Source: JAKAWW01 sp049965095
GTDB taxonomy: Archaea > Micrarchaeota > Micrarchaeia > Micrarchaeales > Micrarchaeaceae
Length of the DNA stretch: 54,911 bases
Reading direction: 5' to 3'
Assembly: GCA_049965095.1 (NCBI GenBank)
Contig: JBMFWR010000004.1
Coordinates: 1 to 54,911, forward strand
Positions 53,836 through 54,911 of this stretch are shown in pieces. Position 1 is the stretch's first letter. Each line of letters begins with the position of its first letter. The notes beneath the pieces were generated by a model. The model made no database searches. It was not told the DNA's origin and worked only from the letters and a program-made list of their open reading frames with translations. Both the position numbers and the translations under genes were made by a program.

Positions 53836-54271
53836 GAGGTGATCTATCCGCAGGTTCCCCTACGGATACCTTGTTATGCCTTAGCCCTCCTCACAGAACC
53901 CTAACTCGAAAGTATTCTTACGAATACTGCCTCGCTAGGACCCCGCTTGGGTGACTTGGCAGGCGGTGTGTGCAAGGAGCAGGGACAGATTCACCGCTCG
54001 ATGGTGACAAGCGATTACTAGGGATTCCAGCTTCATGAGGGTGAGTTTCAACCCTCAATCCGAACCTAGGTTGGTTTTAGGGGATTTGCTTTACCTCTCG
54101 GTATTGCATCTCATTGTGCCAACCTTTGTATGCCGCGTGTAGCCCAGAAGATTCAGAGCATACTGACGTATCGTCGCCCTTTCCTTCCTCCTCTTTAAAC
54201 AGAGGCGGTCCCGACAGAGTGCCTGGCCTATCTCTAAGCCAGTAGCAACTGTCAGCAAAGGTCTCGCTCGT
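53836..54271 (-). rRNA. rrs: 16S rRNA, 3' exon
   Basis: On the minus strand it runs from ACGAGCGAGACC through the conserved helix 44 region to GGATAGATCACCTC at the 3' end, matching archaeal 16S. The 3' end carries the anti-Shine-Dalgarno CACCTC, complementary to GAGGTG and to the GGTG motifs before many genes here. The last base is uncertain by a few nucleotides. No 23S or tRNA-Ala follows; the next gene on the minus strand encodes an exported protein 137 nt away. Confidence 0.95.
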
Positions 54272-54802
54272 TTCCGGGCTGGTGAATGTGTATAAGCATT
54301 ATTATACACTGAAATCCTTCACGAACTTTAGGAACTCTCCTGCGTTCCTTATATAGCATCTGCCTTTGCCCGACTTCGTATGGAAGCCAAGCCTTTCAAG
54401 CACCACTTCATCTACAATGTCTGTATTGTAGAGGTAAAAACCTGTCTTGCTTGTGCCGCTGCACAGGTCTTTTATCGCGGCGAAGTAACTTGCAGAGTAC
54501 TCGTTCTTGTATTTGAATATGTGCTCCCTATCTTCCAATGCCTTAAGCATTAGTTTTCTGAGCTTTGTGTTGTAGATTGTTGCAACCTCATTGCCCTTTT
54601 CGTTCTTCTCTATCTTCAGCTTCTCAGGAGCTACATTCAAATCGTTCACCGCTATTGCGGCGAACCTTTCTATTATTTTTCCGTTCTTTGTCTCTATTTT
54701 TATGTTGCCATCGCTATTGCTGCAATGGAACAATCCAAGCATGTAGCTTGTATCAGGATTTATTGACAATTTCTTAGACATATAAAACCACACTCACCAG
54801 CT
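54272..54802 (-). mobile_element. 16S rRNA intron (531 nt) with bulge-helix-bulge junctions
   Basis: The conserved run GTTAAGTCCGGTAACGAG is split after the TA. At the ends, CCGG pairs with CCGG as a 4-bp helix, flanked by 3-nt bulges TAA and AAA and an inner 8-bp helix GCTGGTGA/TCACCAGC. Cleavage after the second bulge base restores the consensus exactly. By counting from C1100 of the E. coli 1100 site, the insertion is after position 1101, close to known archaeal sites in this helix. It encodes a homing-endonuclease-like ORF. Confidence 0.93.
54302..54781 (-). CDS. Intron-encoded, degenerate LAGLIDADG-like protein
   Basis: 159 residues inside the 16S intron. The two-repeat plan of monomeric LAGLIDADG enzymes is visible: TSYMLGLFHCSNSDGNI for the first motif and SASYFAAIKDLCSGTSKTG for the second. 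In the second the catalytic Asp is replaced by Ser, and the first has a two-residue insert, so DNA cleavage is doubtful; an RNA-binding role is possible. The start is ATG 54781 (MSKKLSIN), with a GTG 12 nt upstream as an alternative. Family assignment leans on location. Confidence 0.6.
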   Translation of the reverse strand: MSKKLSINPDTSYMLGLFHCSNSDGNIKIETKNGKIIERFAAIAVNDLNVAPEKLKIEKNEKGNEVATIYNTKLRKLMLKALEDREHIFKYKNEYSASYFAAIKDLCSGTSKTGFYLYNTDIVDEVVLERLGFHTKSGKGRCYIRNAGEFLKFVKDFSV

Positions 54803-54911
54803 TACCGGACTTAACCGGACAGTTCACACCACGAGCTGACGGTCGCCATGCACTACCTCTCGGCTCGTCAGGTAAGATCTTTAGTCTGACCTTCATCCTG
54901 CCGTCGCTTCT
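54803..54911 (-). rRNA. rrs: 16S rRNA, internal part of the 5' exon (runs off the window)
   Basis: Minus-strand GACGGCAGGATGAAGGTCAG and GGTAGTGCATGGCGACCGTC, then CAGCTCGTG, are the universal 16S region around E. coli 980-1090. The rest of the gene lies beyond position 54911. Confidence 0.95.

Noticed and set aside
1..54911. CRISPR arrays, insertion sequences and replication origin
   Set aside because: No regularly spaced direct repeats, no transposase frames with inverted ends, and no Orc1/Cdc6 or origin-box clusters were seen.

Overview
The window is archaeal and most resembles a DPANN-type, ARMAN/Micrarchaeota-like genome. This placement is inferred from gene content and was not tested by phylogeny. 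Supporting signs are archaeal TFE, aIF5A, fibrillarin, Rpo7/Spt4, family-B DNA polymerase, uL1-uL10-P1 and uS13-uS4-uS11; two FtsZ genes plus SepF; many class III signal-peptide (pilin/archaellin-like) surface proteins; intron-bearing tRNAs and 16S rRNA; very short intergenic spacers; and TATA boxes upstream of RNA genes. A run of 97 Ns (27867-27963) shows that this is an assembled scaffold. rRNA genes are unlinked: 5S is at 3851-3966, the 16S 3' part is at the far right on the minus strand, and no 23S is seen.

Layout. 1-1454 is a patchwork: the tail of an unknown gene, a TFE lacking its zinc ribbon, a frameshifted minus-strand fragment and a 5'-truncated LamG fragment. 1701-2915 holds a cysteine-hydrolase-like protein and a HemK2/Mtq2-type methyltransferase. 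3000-3816 is a small AT-rich cassette with a 57-residue peptide carrying ten Cys, a minimal kinase-fold protein and a tiny coupled ORF. After 5S come a frameshifted aldehyde ferredoxin oxidoreductase, a THUMP-FtsJ methyltransferase, PolB, methionine aminopeptidase and class II ribonucleotide reductase. 13.6-16.7 kb holds small regulators, a PRC-barrel protein and RNase HII, which seems to start at AUA. 16.7-20.9 kb has tRNA-Arg with a T-loop intron and carAB. 21-26.8 kb has uL1-uL10-P1, a ferredoxin, an Lhr-type helicase and its metallophosphoesterase. 26.8-31.1 kb encodes a pilin-like surface protein interrupted by a stop and a gap, an S2P protease and an anchored protein. 31.3-36.2 kb is the division and translation block (ftsZ1, ftsZ2, aIF5A, eS24, eS27A, CPBP protease, SPOUT methyltransferase, sepF). 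36.4-42.8 kb has DUF488, a PIN protein, Rpo7, Spt4, FKBP, GluRS, a TPR protein and fibrillarin. 42.9-48.1 kb holds a soluble PAS histidine kinase, a surface protein, and a response regulator directly coupled to a pilin gene. 48.2-49.9 kb is uS13-uS4-uS11 preceded by tRNA-Ser with two introns. 50.1-53.7 kb has a pilin-beta-propeller protein with an in-frame UAG, tRNA-Lys, tRNA-Asn and two unknown proteins. 53.8-54.9 kb is 16S rRNA with a 531-nt intron encoding a degenerate LAGLIDADG-like protein.

Connections. The 16S 3' end read here carries the anti-Shine-Dalgarno CACCTC, and many genes have GGTG or GTG 5-7 nt before the start. That motif decides several starts, because its GTG easily passes for a start codon. 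The most distinctive signals are bulge-helix-bulge introns in the T-loops of two tRNAs and in 16S, the AUA start of RNase HII, the Cys-rich peptide/mini-kinase cassette, and single in-frame stops within two pilin-anchored surface proteins.
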